DNA of 64,000 nt from Galbibacter pacificus (GTDB lineage: Bacteria > Bacteroidota > Bacteroidia > Flavobacteriales > Flavobacteriaceae), in contig NZ_JAQSVC010000002.1 of NCBI RefSeq assembly GCF_029603165.1, positions 1 to 64,000 of the forward strand, written 5' to 3'. The notes under the pieces were generated by a model. The model did not search any database. It saw nothing but the letters and a program-made list of their open reading frames with translations, and had not been told where the DNA came from. Shown piece by piece: positions 7,796 to 16,591 of this stretch. Positions within the stretch are counted from its first letter, which is position 1; every line of letters starts with the position of its first letter. A program made the translations under genes and the position numbers.

Positions 7796-9127
7796 TTAGA
7801 TAAGTCCGCGGGCTTTTATTTCCAGGTATTTATTAATGGTGTCTATGGTAAGGTTTTCTGGAGTGGTGAGAATGGAGTAGATACCGTATTTTTTTAGCTC
7901 GTTTACAATTAACCTCTTTTCAAAAGCAAACTTTTCGGCAATTACTTTGTCGTAAATTTCTTCAATAATATGCGTTTTTTTATTAATGAGCTGGTCGAGT
8001 TCAGTATTTTTAAAGAAAACAACCACCAACAAATGGTTTTTGGCTATAGCTTTTAAATAAGGAAGTTGCCGGTGAAGGGCGTCCAGTGTTTCAAAATTGG
8101 TATATAGAAACATTAAGCTTCTTTGGTTGATGTGAGTTTTTACATCTGCATAAAGTCTGCCAAAATCACTTTCAAAAAAATCTGTTTCAACATTGTAAAG
8201 CGTTTCCAGAATGAGTGTCATTTGGCTATTACGGCGTTCTGCAACCACTGTGTTCTCCACTTTTTTCGAAAATGTAAACATGCCAGCCTTGTCATGTTTT
8301 TTTAATACAACATTGCTAATTATAAGGGTGGCGTTAATGGCATAATCCAGTAGGCTTAGGCCGTTAAAGGGCATTTTCATGACCCGTCCTTTATCGATAA
8401 CGGAATAGACGGGCTGCGATTTTTCGTCTTGGAACTGGTTAACCATTAACTGGTTTTTCTTAGCGGTGGCCTTCCAGTTTATGGTCCTAATATCGTCTCC
8501 CTGAACATATTCCTTAATTTGCTCAAACTCCATGGTATGCCCGATCCTGCGCATTTTTTTAATACCGTACATATGCAGGTTGTTGGAAATGGCCAACAAA
8601 TCGTATTTTTTAAGTTGAAGAAAGGCCGGATAAGTGGGTACCATAGCCTTATTGTTGTATTTATAACGCTTGCTCACCAGCATCATAAAACTCATTACAT
8701 ACACATTTAAGTACCCAAAATGGTATTCGCCACGTTGTGTAGGCCTTAATTTATATTGAAAAGTTTGTAATTCGTGTGGCTTTAAGCTCTTGGATAGTTT
8801 AAAATTCCTAAGCTGAAATTGTTCGGGGATCTCATCAATAATAATTGTTTTTATAAGAAAATTATACCGGTTTTCCAGATGGACTAAAATAACGTTCTCA
8901 TCTCCGTTTGAAAACTTGTCCGGGGTTTCCCTGTGTGCTACCAGCCCTTTTTTAACAAAGAAAAGAATCAATATATCCAACAAAAAGAAAGCTCCTAATG
9001 CAAACAGTGCAATTTGCGAAATAAAGAAAAGCCATGGCACAACAAAACTCAATATAAACATCACCACAATAGCACTTGCGAGATAATAAAACCGGTTTTC
9101 TATGTATAGGGATTTTATAAATTTCAA
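7796..9127 (-). CDS. DUF58 domain protein
   Basis: This protein is about 443 residues if it starts at TTG 9127 (MKFIKSLYIENRF). The frame is open upstream to a TTG at 9193, but that stretch reads through AT-rich repeat-like DNA. Two membrane helices (about residues 14-60) are followed by a cytoplasmic part with the DUF58 signature GDDIRTINWKATAKKNQLMVNQFQDE. DUF58 proteins resemble von Willebrand A domains and work with MoxR ATPases, and the MoxR gene is the next one upstream. The biochemical role is not established; a chaperone-like task in assembling envelope proteins or complexes is the usual proposal. It is the last gene of the cluster. Confidence 0.87.
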   Translation of the reverse strand: MKFIKSLYIENRFYYLASAIVVMFILSFVVPWLFFISQIALFALGAFFLLDILILFFVKKGLVAHRETPDKFSNGDENVILVHLENRYNFLIKTIIIDEIPEQFQLRNFKLSKSLKPHELQTFQYKLRPTQRGEYHFGYLNVYVMSFMMLVSKRYKYNNKAMVPTYPAFLQLKKYDLLAISNNLHMYGIKKMRRIGHTMEFEQIKEYVQGDDIRTINWKATAKKNQLMVNQFQDEKSQPVYSVIDKGRVMKMPFNGLSLLDYAINATLIISNVVLKKHDKAGMFTFSKKVENTVVAERRNSQMTLILETLYNVETDFFESDFGRLYADVKTHINQRSLMFLYTNFETLDALHRQLPYLKAIAKNHLLVVVFFKNTELDQLINKKTHIIEEIYDKVIAEKFAFEKRLIVNELKKYGIYSILTTPENLTIDTINKYLEIKARGLI

Positions 9128-9273
9128 TGTTTTGTTTGTTTTAGAGTTGAGAGTTGAGAGTTTAAGGCTAGCTTCACTAACATCAATTAACAATTAATAA
9201 TTAACGATTTTCTTTTCCTTTTTCTCTCTTCCATTTTTACTAATAACACTTAACTATTCATCAATTAACGAGA

Positions 9274-10302
9274 TTACCTCGGGATTTCAATTGCTTGAAT
9301 AATCTGCCCTACAATTTGCTTGGCCGTAATCCCTTCCATTTCCTTTTCGGGGGTAATAATAATTCTATGCTGAATTACAGAAAGCGCAACGGCCTTAATG
9401 TCCTCTGGGGTAACAAAATCCCTTCCGTTTATGGCGGCATAAGCTTTAGAAGCTTTTAAAATGGCAATTGATGCTCTTGGCGAGGCCCCCATGTATAAAA
9501 ATTCATTGTTCCGGGTATTGTTGACAAGCTGTGCAATGTATTTTATTAAATGCGGTTCAACAATAATATCGTTTACAATTTTTTGATATTTAACCACGGC
9601 TTCCGAAGAAAGAAAAGGGGTAACCTTATCGATTTTTTTATTTTCCTTTAGTTCGTGCTCCCTCTCGATAATTTCAATTTCTTCTTCCAAAGAAGGATAA
9701 TCAATATCTATTTTAAACAAAAAACGGTCCAATTGGGCTTCTGGCAAACGGTAGGTACCTTCTTGTTCTATTGGGTTTTGCGTAGCCAATACCATAAATG
9801 GCGGCGGTAACAGGTAACGTTGCCCGTCAATGGTAATTTGTTTTTCTTCCATTACTTCAAAAAGGGCGGCCTGTGTTTTTGCCGGGGCCCGGTTAATCTC
9901 GTCTATAAGCAACATATTGGTAAAAACGGGTCCTTTTTTAAATTCGAATTCCGATTTTTTTAAATCAAAAATAGAAGTCCCCAATATATCCGAAGGCATA
10001 AGGTCTGGTGTAAATTGAATCCTGCCAAAATCTACAGTAAGTGTTTTTGCCAATAATTTTGCCGTAATGGTTTTTGCTATTCCGGGCACCCCTTCAATTA
10101 AAACATGTCCGTTTGCCAAAAGGGCGGTCAACAACATGTCTATCATGTTTTTTTGGCCAACGATTACTTTTCCAAGTTCCTTTTTTATTTGGTCTACAGA
10201 CTGTTGAAGCTCGCTTAGGTCGACCCTGTTTTGAAAAGACAGGTCGTCGCTGCTCTTTTGCGGGTCTTGGTTTTCCGGTTGATTATCCATTGATATATCC
10301 AT
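9274..10302 (-). CDS. MoxR-family AAA+ ATPase
   Basis: This 342-residue AAA+ ATPase has Walker A GVPGIAKT, Walker B LLIDEINRAP with the following KTQAALFEVMEE, and the sensor-1 segment ATQNPIEQEGTYRLPEAQLDRF. The C-terminal lid contains SPRASIAILKASKAYA. MoxR ATPases are thought to remodel or insert cofactors into partner proteins together with DUF58/VWA proteins. It lies between DUF4350 (5 bp upstream) and DUF58. Tight spacing with the upstream genes indicates one operon running from the SpoIIM gene. Confidence 0.93.
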   Translation of the reverse strand: MDISMDNQPENQDPQKSSDDLSFQNRVDLSELQQSVDQIKKELGKVIVGQKNMIDMLLTALLANGHVLIEGVPGIAKTITAKLLAKTLTVDFGRIQFTPDLMPSDILGTSIFDLKKSEFEFKKGPVFTNMLLIDEINRAPAKTQAALFEVMEEKQITIDGQRYLLPPPFMVLATQNPIEQEGTYRLPEAQLDRFLFKIDIDYPSLEEEIEIIEREHELKENKKIDKVTPFLSSEAVVKYQKIVNDIIVEPHLIKYIAQLVNNTRNNEFLYMGASPRASIAILKASKAYAAINGRDFVTPEDIKAVALSVIQHRIIITPEKEMEGITAKQIVGQIIQAIEIPR

Positions 10303-10307
10303 GTTTT

Positions 10308-11507
10308 TTATTTTTTCTGATAAAATTCTTCAATATGTTTATTTAGGTCGATTACATTTTGAGGCGTATGCGTGTCTTTGGATTTTAAAAATACAATGAA
10401 GTTTGTTAATTGCTTTATTTTTGTAATATCGGTTCCCGATTTTTTTGATAGCTGTTTTATAAATACATCGTTGAGTACTTGTGTATCCAAATGATAATCG
10501 CTCCTTATTTTTTCTAAAAAATACGTTATTTTTTTATCTATTATATTGCTGTGGTCCTTGGTTTCGTAATACAAGTTGGCCACTGTTTTGGTAAACTGCA
10601 CGGTGGTATTGGACAATGGTTTTATAATTTTAATAATCCGTTGCCTTCTTTTGGCATTAAAGAGCATAAAAGTGGTTACGAACAAAAGCGCCAGCAACCA
10701 GGCCCATTTTAAGGATTTTTGACTAAAAACATACCGCAATGACGATGAAGATATTGTTTCTGCGCCATATTTGTTCTGCGTGTCAAAATATACCGTGCCT
10801 TCTGGTATATACGATAAAAGGTCTTCTACGTATTTGTAGTTATTTTTTCTCAATAGGTAATAATTGGTAAACAAATAGGGTTGTGTATGCAAGAGTACGG
10901 TACCTTTTTTATACTTTATTTTTACAAAATTTATATGGTCTTTCTTAAAGTGCTGGTAGCCTAAAACGGTAGTATTGGCACTGTCCAATTCTTCAAAATA
11001 AATATTGCTCAACCCTTTTTCTGTTTTTAAGGAGTCGTTTTTAAAAGCATTGTTGGACAAGGTAAAAAGAGCATCTCCCTTGAAATCGAATTTATTTGCT
11101 GTTTTAAAATGAAGGCTGTCTTTTAATAGTTGCGGAAATGTTTCAGTTGAAATAAATGCCGTATTTCCCTTTGCCACAAAACTTAAAATTTCATCATAAG
11201 AAGTATTGTCAATGTCAAGCGACTGGTCTATTTTTAAATAATTCCCATTGATGGTGTATGTAGAATCTGCCCAATTGTAATAATTGTCAAAAAACTCAAA
11301 AGCGGTTACTTTTATGTTCGTAATGCTGTCGCCTGAAAAAATAGCGGGCAATTCTTGATAAAAAACTTTTAATCCATATGGAATGGTGTGTTTTTCGTTA
11401 AAAGTAGGGCTCCAGTCAATGGGTTTTGGCCTGTTCATTTCAAAAATAATGGCCACCGAAAACAGCAGGACCAATATACCGATATATATTTTTAGGGTCT
11501 TGCTCAT
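10308..11507 (-). CDS. DUF4350 membrane protein
   Basis: This 399-residue protein has an N-terminal membrane helix (about residues 5-24, IYIGILVLLFSVAIIF), a large extracytoplasmic domain, and a second helix near residues 265-285 (WAWLLALLFVTTFMLFNAKRR). The cytoplasmic tail is about 110 residues. The extracytoplasmic part matches DUF4350, including SYDEILSFVAKGNTAFIS, a ThuA/glutamine-amidotransferase-like fold without evident catalytic residues. It overlaps the DUF4129 gene by 4 bp (ATGA), so the two are translationally coupled. The function is unknown beyond its association with MoxR/DUF58. Confidence 0.85.
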   Translation of the reverse strand: MSKTLKIYIGILVLLFSVAIIFEMNRPKPIDWSPTFNEKHTIPYGLKVFYQELPAIFSGDSITNIKVTAFEFFDNYYNWADSTYTINGNYLKIDQSLDIDNTSYDEILSFVAKGNTAFISTETFPQLLKDSLHFKTANKFDFKGDALFTLSNNAFKNDSLKTEKGLSNIYFEELDSANTTVLGYQHFKKDHINFVKIKYKKGTVLLHTQPYLFTNYYLLRKNNYKYVEDLLSYIPEGTVYFDTQNKYGAETISSSSLRYVFSQKSLKWAWLLALLFVTTFMLFNAKRRQRIIKIIKPLSNTTVQFTKTVANLYYETKDHSNIIDKKITYFLEKIRSDYHLDTQVLNDVFIKQLSKKSGTDITKIKQLTNFIVFLKSKDTHTPQNVIDLNKHIEEFYQKK

Positions 11508-12256
11508 TTTTTAATATTTTTGATAAAGTTTTCAAATCGGTTTGATGCTGTATTGTACTGTTCGGCCTGGATGGAAAACTCGCCGTACCAAATATAATTG
11601 TATAGATATGATGCGTAAGAGAATTTCGATTTCAGCTCTTCGTTTTGTAGTTCGTTAAAGTAGTCGCTGTTGGTTTTTTCTACGTCGTATTCAATAAATT
11701 CTTTTTCAGAGAGTTCCTTTAAAAGCCATAAATAATAATACCGAATGGCAAGCCTGTAATTTTTAGTAGCGGTCGCCTCTGCAATCAATGTATTAAAATC
11801 GGTTTTATATATGTTGCTTTCCACATCTTCAAACTGGATTGTTTTTTTATCGGAACGCTTCCCGAAAACCCATCGTCCTTCTTTATTGAGAACGGCTTTT
11901 ACAATAAAATAGATAACCGCAAGGACAACCAGAAAGTAAAAAACACGGCTAATAATAGTGGTAAGCCTTCCGGCCTCTACTTGGTTTTCAATGGCAAATA
12001 ACCTGCCAACAAGGTCTATAAGCCATGCCTTGAACCGGGCAAACCATCCGTTTGGCTTGCTTGTGGTTTCGTATTGATACGCATCTGAATTGTAGGCCTC
12101 TTTAAAATCTTCCGAATAATGACGCCGTGACAACGGGGCAGCCTCATCTATCTGCAACGTATCCCGGGAAACCTTTTGCTGGGTTTCCTGCGAAAAGCCC
12201 GAATAAATGGCTCCGTATACTATTAGTAAAAATAAAAATAGTGGTTTAAGCTTCAT
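11504..12256 (-). CDS. DUF4129 domain protein
   Basis: This is a 250-residue protein. It has a signal peptide or anchor at residues 5-22 and an extracytoplasmic loop. One transmembrane helix lies near 104-124 (VFYFLVVLAVIYFIVKAVL). The cytoplasmic C-terminal domain is DUF4129: YKTDFNTLIAEATATKNYRLAIRYYYLWLLKELSEK and then WYGEFSIQAEQYNTASNRFENF. The domain looks like a helical repeat that could dock the MoxR ATPase, which is inference from conserved gene order. It overlaps DUF4350 by 4 bp, with the membrane-protein gene 7 bp upstream. Confidence 0.85.
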   Translation of the reverse strand: MKLKPLFLFLLIVYGAIYSGFSQETQQKVSRDTLQIDEAAPLSRRHYSEDFKEAYNSDAYQYETTSKPNGWFARFKAWLIDLVGRLFAIENQVEAGRLTTIISRVFYFLVVLAVIYFIVKAVLNKEGRWVFGKRSDKKTIQFEDVESNIYKTDFNTLIAEATATKNYRLAIRYYYLWLLKELSEKEFIEYDVEKTNSDYFNELQNEELKSKFSYASYLYNYIWYGEFSIQAEQYNTASNRFENFIKNIKK

Positions 12257-12263
12257 ATCTATT

Positions 12264-13202
12264 TTAAGAGGTTCCTATTTCGTCAATTATGCTTTTGGCA
12301 TTAATACTTTCTGTATCTTCTTTTAAGCTGAAATAAATTATCCCCTGATTCATTTGAAGAACGGTAATGAGGAATAAATTCAGAAAAAAAGAGAGCACAT
12401 AAATTGCCGTTATAATGGTTACAAACGGAACGGTGGTTTGTTGAGAAGTGTCTGTATAGCTATCTGCGCCAACCACAATGGCCCCCATGGCAATTAAATA
12501 GGGAATCATGGTTATAATGGTCTGTACGGCCTGAACGATAATATAAAACAGGGAAACACAGCCGTTTGTTGCCCAAAACTTTTTAAAGGCCATGGAAAAG
12601 CTGTAAGAAAAACAGTCAAAAACCCCTTTATCGGTTTTTAGGTATTCTATAAAGGCAATAAAATAAAACTGTGCCAGCCATGATAGAACAATTAATACCA
12701 ACGGTATGCCAATTATGGTAACAATAAGTACGGTACATGCAATAAAGGCAAAAATAAAAACCGGAATGGCCAAAAGCAGTCCGGCGAGAAGGTATATAAA
12801 AAATTTCCCGGCATTTGCTTTCAGGGCTTTTATAATTTCCTGCTTTGTAAAATTGTACCCTGTATGTTTTTCGTATAAAATAAAATAGATAGGGGTGTAG
12901 GCATAGTTTATTATTCCAACAAGCAATAAAAGTCCAAAAAAGGCAAGAAACAGCAATAAAAACAATATGGGGTTGTTATCTATAAAGCTGGGAGAAAAAA
13001 CTCCGTTTTGTGTGCTGTACGAGTCAAAAGTTAAATAGGAAGTATACAATTTTGAAAAAATAAAAACGACCACCAGCAGCGTTAAGATAAAAACGCCGTT
13101 TACAATGAAATAATTTTTATAGAAATGTTTTCCGTTTTGTTTTAAAAAAGAAAACGTATCAGAAAAATAATCGCCAAAAGTTCTGGATTTATAGAGTTGC
13201 AT
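12264..13202 (-). CDS. multi-pass membrane protein of the SpoIIM/MoxR cluster
   Basis: This 312-residue protein has six or so hydrophobic segments (about 32-52, 77-100, 128-150, 153-180, 210-240, 258-285). It opens with a soluble stretch SRTFGDYFSDTFSFLKQNGKHFYKNYF. The pattern, a short amphipathic start followed by paired helices with IPVFIFAFIACTVLIV, resembles the uncharacterised membrane domains found with glycerophosphodiesterases and DUF4013 proteins, but I cannot name the family firmly. It overlaps the SpoIIM gene by 14 bp and lies 7 bp from DUF4129, so it is certainly part of the operon. Confidence 0.75.
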   Translation of the reverse strand: MQLYKSRTFGDYFSDTFSFLKQNGKHFYKNYFIVNGVFILTLLVVVFIFSKLYTSYLTFDSYSTQNGVFSPSFIDNNPILFLLLFLAFFGLLLLVGIINYAYTPIYFILYEKHTGYNFTKQEIIKALKANAGKFFIYLLAGLLLAIPVFIFAFIACTVLIVTIIGIPLVLIVLSWLAQFYFIAFIEYLKTDKGVFDCFSYSFSMAFKKFWATNGCVSLFYIIVQAVQTIITMIPYLIAMGAIVVGADSYTDTSQQTTVPFVTIITAIYVLSFFLNLFLITVLQMNQGIIYFSLKEDTESINAKSIIDEIGTS

Positions 13203-14166
13203 ATGCTTTTTGTAGTTTTTTGTATACAGTTTTTGGGTAAATTAAATAGTAATATGAAATGATGCCCAGCGTAAGCAAAATAATGCCGACAGACAAGAAA
13301 TGGGGCATGGCATTGGAATAACGCGTAACAAACCCTTCCAGGAAACCTGCCGCAAAAGTAAAGGGGAAGGTGCTTATTAATATTTTAACCCCATCTTTTA
13401 CACCAATTTTAAACGATTCTTTTCTGGACAGTGTTTTTGGAAACAAAATACTTGCCCCGAGCACAAGCCCCGCAGCGCCTTCTACTACAATGGCAAAAAT
13501 TTCCATTGCCCCATGAATCCAGATACCGCGTATGCTTTCCCATAAAACTCCTTCGGCCTGGAACATATATTGAAAAGCGCCCAGCATAATACCGTTTTGC
13601 AATAAAACCCAAGCGGTTCCCAAACCGCCAAAAACCCCATAAATAAAAGAACGGATGCCTACATAAAGGTTGTTAAGGGTAATGCCTATAAAACTTCCCC
13701 AATTGCTACCACTTTTATAAATGGCCACTGGATCCCCGTTTTGAATGTTTTCCAAGGTCTTATTCACATAATCGTCGCCCAATATCAACCTGATGAAAGC
13801 ATCGTCGTTGGCGGCCGAAATAACACCTATGGCAACAAACGATAAAAATAAAATAAACGCATAGGCCACGTAACGTCTATATTGATAAACAATAAGCGGG
13901 ACTTCAACTTTCCAAAAAGTTACAAACCTATTGGTGTCCTGCCTTTTGGTCCTGTAAATTTTCTGAAAAGCTTTGGCGGCCAACTGGTTTAAATATTTAA
14001 TTACCTTACTTTTAGGATAATATGTTTGCGCATATGCCAAATCATTGATTAAATGTACGTACTGGGAAGCGAGATCGTCGGGATCTTTAAATCTATTATT
14101 GAAAATAGCCTTTTCAAAACTGAGCCATTTTTCTTTATTTTGCTTGATAAATGCGACTTCTCTCAT
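13189..14166 (-). CDS. SpoIIM-like (stage II sporulation protein M) membrane protein
   Basis: This protein is 325 residues when started at ATG 14166 (MREVAFIKQNKEKW). The open frame continues to 14301, but that part overlaps the divergent RDD gene and is not credible. Several membrane helices lie after residue 100. The SpoIIM family pattern is present as GITLNNLYVGIRSFIYGVFGG, LQNGIMLGAF, and HGAMEIFAIVVEGAAGL. In Bacillus, SpoIIM acts in engulfment; in non-sporulating Bacteroidota it is a membrane protein of unknown role, regularly beside RDD, DUF4129, MoxR and DUF58. It is the first gene of the minus-strand operon, 31 bp from the divergent RDD start. Confidence 0.87.
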   Translation of the reverse strand: MREVAFIKQNKEKWLSFEKAIFNNRFKDPDDLASQYVHLINDLAYAQTYYPKSKVIKYLNQLAAKAFQKIYRTKRQDTNRFVTFWKVEVPLIVYQYRRYVAYAFILFLSFVAIGVISAANDDAFIRLILGDDYVNKTLENIQNGDPVAIYKSGSNWGSFIGITLNNLYVGIRSFIYGVFGGLGTAWVLLQNGIMLGAFQYMFQAEGVLWESIRGIWIHGAMEIFAIVVEGAAGLVLGASILFPKTLSRKESFKIGVKDGVKILISTFPFTFAAGFLEGFVTRYSNAMPHFLSVGIILLTLGIISYYYLIYPKTVYKKLQKAYATL

Positions 14167-14197
14167 GTAGAATAAAAAGTCTAAAATAAGCAAGAAA

Positions 14198-14941
14198 ATG
14201 TCAGAGTTACAAATTAACACAACACAAAATGTAAACATAATGTTTACAGCGGCTTCGGTAGGAGAGCGGATTCTGGCATACGGGATTGATTTTCTTATCA
14301 AAATAGCCTATGCATCGACAATAGGTTATGTAATATTTAACGTGTTGGGGTTGTGGGACATAATGAAACAAATGGACCAGTGGTCGCAAGCGGCTATTAT
14401 TATTGTTTTTTTACTGCCCATAATTTTTTATACCCTAATTTTTGAATCGGTTTTAGAAGGGCAGACCATCGGGAAAAAAGTAGTAAAAATAAAAGTAGTA
14501 AAAATAGATGGTTACCAAGCGTCGTTTCCCGATTATATTGTAAGGTGGTTTTTTAGGATTATAGATATTAATATGATGAGCGGAATTATAGGTTTGGTCT
14601 CCATTATAATTAGCGACAAAAACCAGCGCCTGGGCGATATTACTGCCGGGACTTCTGTAATTAGCCTAAAAGACAAGGTAACCATAGACCATACCATTCT
14701 TGAAAATTTAAAGGAAGATTACAAGCCCACCTATCCGCAGGTAATAAAACTGTCGGACAACGACGCAAGGATTATCAAGGAAACATTTGAAAGGGCCCGA
14801 TTGGCATCCGACCATAAAATGATGCTAAAACTAAAAAAGAAAATAGTGGAAGTTACGGGAATCACTCCCGTTCATAACGAAACACATACCTTTGTGAGAA
14901 TTGTTTTAAAAGATTATAATTACTATACACAACATATGTAA
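14198..14941 (+). CDS. RDD-family membrane protein
   Basis: This 247-residue protein carries an RDD domain. Helix 1 begins with the conserved Arg and Asp (GERILAYGIDFLIKIAYA), helix 2 is IIIVFLLPIIFYTLIFE, and the third conserved part is GQTIGKKVVKIKVVK, ending QRLGDITAGTSVI. A cytoplasmic tail of about 90 residues with charged helices (NDARIIKETFERARLASDHKMMLKLKKK) follows. RDD proteins are proposed membrane transporters or scaffolds. It is divergent from SpoIIM with a 31-bp gap and is followed directly by the TRIC gene (stop and start adjacent), so the two are coupled. Confidence 0.88.
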   Translation: MSELQINTTQNVNIMFTAASVGERILAYGIDFLIKIAYASTIGYVIFNVLGLWDIMKQMDQWSQAAIIIVFLLPIIFYTLIFESVLEGQTIGKKVVKIKVVKIDGYQASFPDYIVRWFFRIIDINMMSGIIGLVSIIISDKNQRLGDITAGTSVISLKDKVTIDHTILENLKEDYKPTYPQVIKLSDNDARIIKETFERARLASDHKMMLKLKKKIVEVTGITPVHNETHTFVRIVLKDYNYYTQHM

Positions 14942-15553
14942 ATGTTTTATTATATCATTGATTTATTGGGTACGGTGGCCTTTACCATTTCGGGAGTTAT
15001 GGTTGCCATGAACAAACGCCTTGATGCTTTTGGCATTTTTATTATTGGCTTTGTAACTGCTTTGGGCGGGGGAACCGTGCGCGATATACTTTTGGGCGTA
15101 AAACCGGTTACTTGGTTAATAAATTCTACTTATATGTATGTGGTAATCGGGACCGTGCTCTTTGCCGTTTTTTTCAGAAGTAAATTAAAATACCTTAATA
15201 TATCGCTGTTCCTTTTCGATACCATTGGTATTGGGCTATATACCGTTGTGGGCGTAGAAAAGGGGATAGCGGCAGGACTGCACCCCATTATGTGCATTGC
15301 ATTGGGCACCATAAGTGCGTGTTTTGGCGGGGTATTGAGGGATATCCTGTGTAATGAAATCCCCGTGATATTTAGAAAAGAAATCTATGCAACGGCCTGT
15401 ATCTTGGGCGGGATAAGTTATTTTGTTTTAACACTGTTTAATATTAAAAGCAATATTGTGTTTGCAATTCCCATAATCGTTGTTATTCTAGTGCGGTTGC
15501 TGGCCGTTAAATACAAATTGCAGCTCCCCTCGGTTTATGGAAAAGAGGAGTAG
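14942..15553 (+). CDS. TRIC-family cation channel (UPF0126/YicG)
   Basis: This 203-residue integral membrane protein has about seven helices arranged as two repeats. Each repeat carries the family's glycine-rich GGGxxRDIL motif: ALGGGTVRDILLG near residue 43 and CFGGVLRDILC near residue 130. Prokaryotic TRIC proteins form homotrimeric monovalent-cation channels. The start codon follows the RDD stop codon without a gap, so translation is probably coupled. Confidence 0.9.
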   Translation: MFYYIIDLLGTVAFTISGVMVAMNKRLDAFGIFIIGFVTALGGGTVRDILLGVKPVTWLINSTYMYVVIGTVLFAVFFRSKLKYLNISLFLFDTIGIGLYTVVGVEKGIAAGLHPIMCIALGTISACFGGVLRDILCNEIPVIFRKEIYATACILGGISYFVLTLFNIKSNIVFAIPIIVVILVRLLAVKYKLQLPSVYGKEE

Positions 15554-15862
15554 AGGTTCGGAATTCAAAGGTTCAAAGTTTCAAAGGTTCGGAGAAATGT
15601 TAACTGTTATTAGTTAATAGTCCAACGAAAAAACTCAAACCTCGAATAGTGATAAGGGAAAAGGGGAAAGTGACTAGGGAAAAGGTTAATTGTTATTAGT
15701 TAATAGGCCAAGTAATGTGAACATCGAAAAAGCGACTCGAAGTGATGAACTTTACTCGTTGATTGTTGTTAGATCAATTTTAACCTTTGAACTCTAAACC
15801 CTCAAATCTCAACAACATAACAGTGTAACAACTAAAAAAAACTGAAACCAGCACCCGTAATA
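15554..15862. repeat. intergenic region with degenerate short repeats
   Basis: These 309 nt hold no gene. A 22-bp element occurs at 15599-15620 and again at 15685-15706 with one difference (both contain TGTTATTAGTTAATAG). Around them are short iterated words: TTCAAAG/TTCGG at 15556-15592, GGGAAAAGG at 15657-15684, and CTCAAA/CTCTAAACCCTCAAATCTCAAC at 15790-15815. Related words lie at 9140-9205. The region looks like a worn intergenic repeat, not a coding or promoter region. Confidence 0.6.
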
Positions 15863-16591
15863 TTATTCAATAATCTCGACCGATTTTATTACAACGTTCG
15901 TTAGTGGCCATTCATCGTCCCCGGTGGGCACATTGTTTATTTTGTCAACCACATCCATTCCAGAAACAACTTTACCAAACGCCGTATATTTCCCATCCAA
16001 ATGATGCGCTCCATTTTTTGCCGTAACAATAAAAAACTCATAAGGAGAAGCCAGTTTATGCGGGTTTGCCACATCGTCGCTACTTGGCATGGAAACCGTT
16101 CCCCTGCTGTGTGTATAGCCTTTTCGGGTATCTGGGGGCAATAAATAAAACCCAATGCTGTCCCTCCGCTTTGCGGTAGAAACCATATCGGTATTTCCTC
16201 CTTGAATGATAAAGTCCTTTACCACCCGGTGAAAATAGGTACCGTTAAAATATTCTTTCTTTGTCAAATAAATAAAGTTGGCCCGGTGGTACGGCGTTTT
16301 TTCATATAAATCTATTACAAAACTGCCTTTAGAAGTACGTATGCGCACCTTGTGTTCCTTGTGTTCTTTTTGATATTCAAATAAAAACGGAATGGCATTA
16401 TCTTCGGTCAGTACAAACCTTTTTTCTTCTTCTTTTTCCTTTTGGGCCTTTTTAATGGCGGCCGAATCTATTTTAACGGTATCTTTTGTTTTTTCTCTAC
16501 TGGTTCCCTTTTCTTTTTTAGAGGAATTGCCGCAAGCGGATAAAATAAATAGTAGTAATATTGTAAATGCTCTAACGGTATAATATTGCAT
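15863..16591 (-). CDS. cyclophilin-type peptidyl-prolyl isomerase, lipoprotein
   Basis: This 242-residue protein has a lipoprotein signal ending LSAC (residue 20), a charged lysine/glutamate linker (about 22-75) and a cyclophilin domain. The domain carries the core YHRANFIYLTKKEYFNGTYFHRVVKDFIIQGG, with FHR and QGG in the active site, and later the ASPYEFFIVT and FGKVVSGMDVVDKI segments. It should catalyse proline isomerisation in the envelope and help fold exported proteins. The aromatic residue usual in GSQFFI is present as YEFFIV. Its ATG (16591-16589) abuts the ATG of the divergent Nudix gene within CATATG. Confidence 0.92.
   Translation of the reverse strand: MQYYTVRAFTILLLFILSACGNSSKKEKGTSREKTKDTVKIDSAAIKKAQKEKEEEKRFVLTEDNAIPFLFEYQKEHKEHKVRIRTSKGSFVIDLYEKTPYHRANFIYLTKKEYFNGTYFHRVVKDFIIQGGNTDMVSTAKRRDSIGFYLLPPDTRKGYTHSRGTVSMPSSDDVANPHKLASPYEFFIVTAKNGAHHLDGKYTAFGKVVSGMDVVDKINNVPTGDDEWPLTNVVIKSVEIIE

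Noticed and set aside
13189-14166. Sporulation gene (SpoIIM) as evidence of a spore former
   Set aside because: Bacteroidota do not sporulate, and SpoIIM-like membrane proteins occur widely in them beside RDD and MoxR genes.
14167-14301. N-terminal extension of the SpoIIM protein
   Set aside because: The extra 45 residues overlap the divergent RDD gene and are simply its antisense; ATG 14166 gives a normal start.
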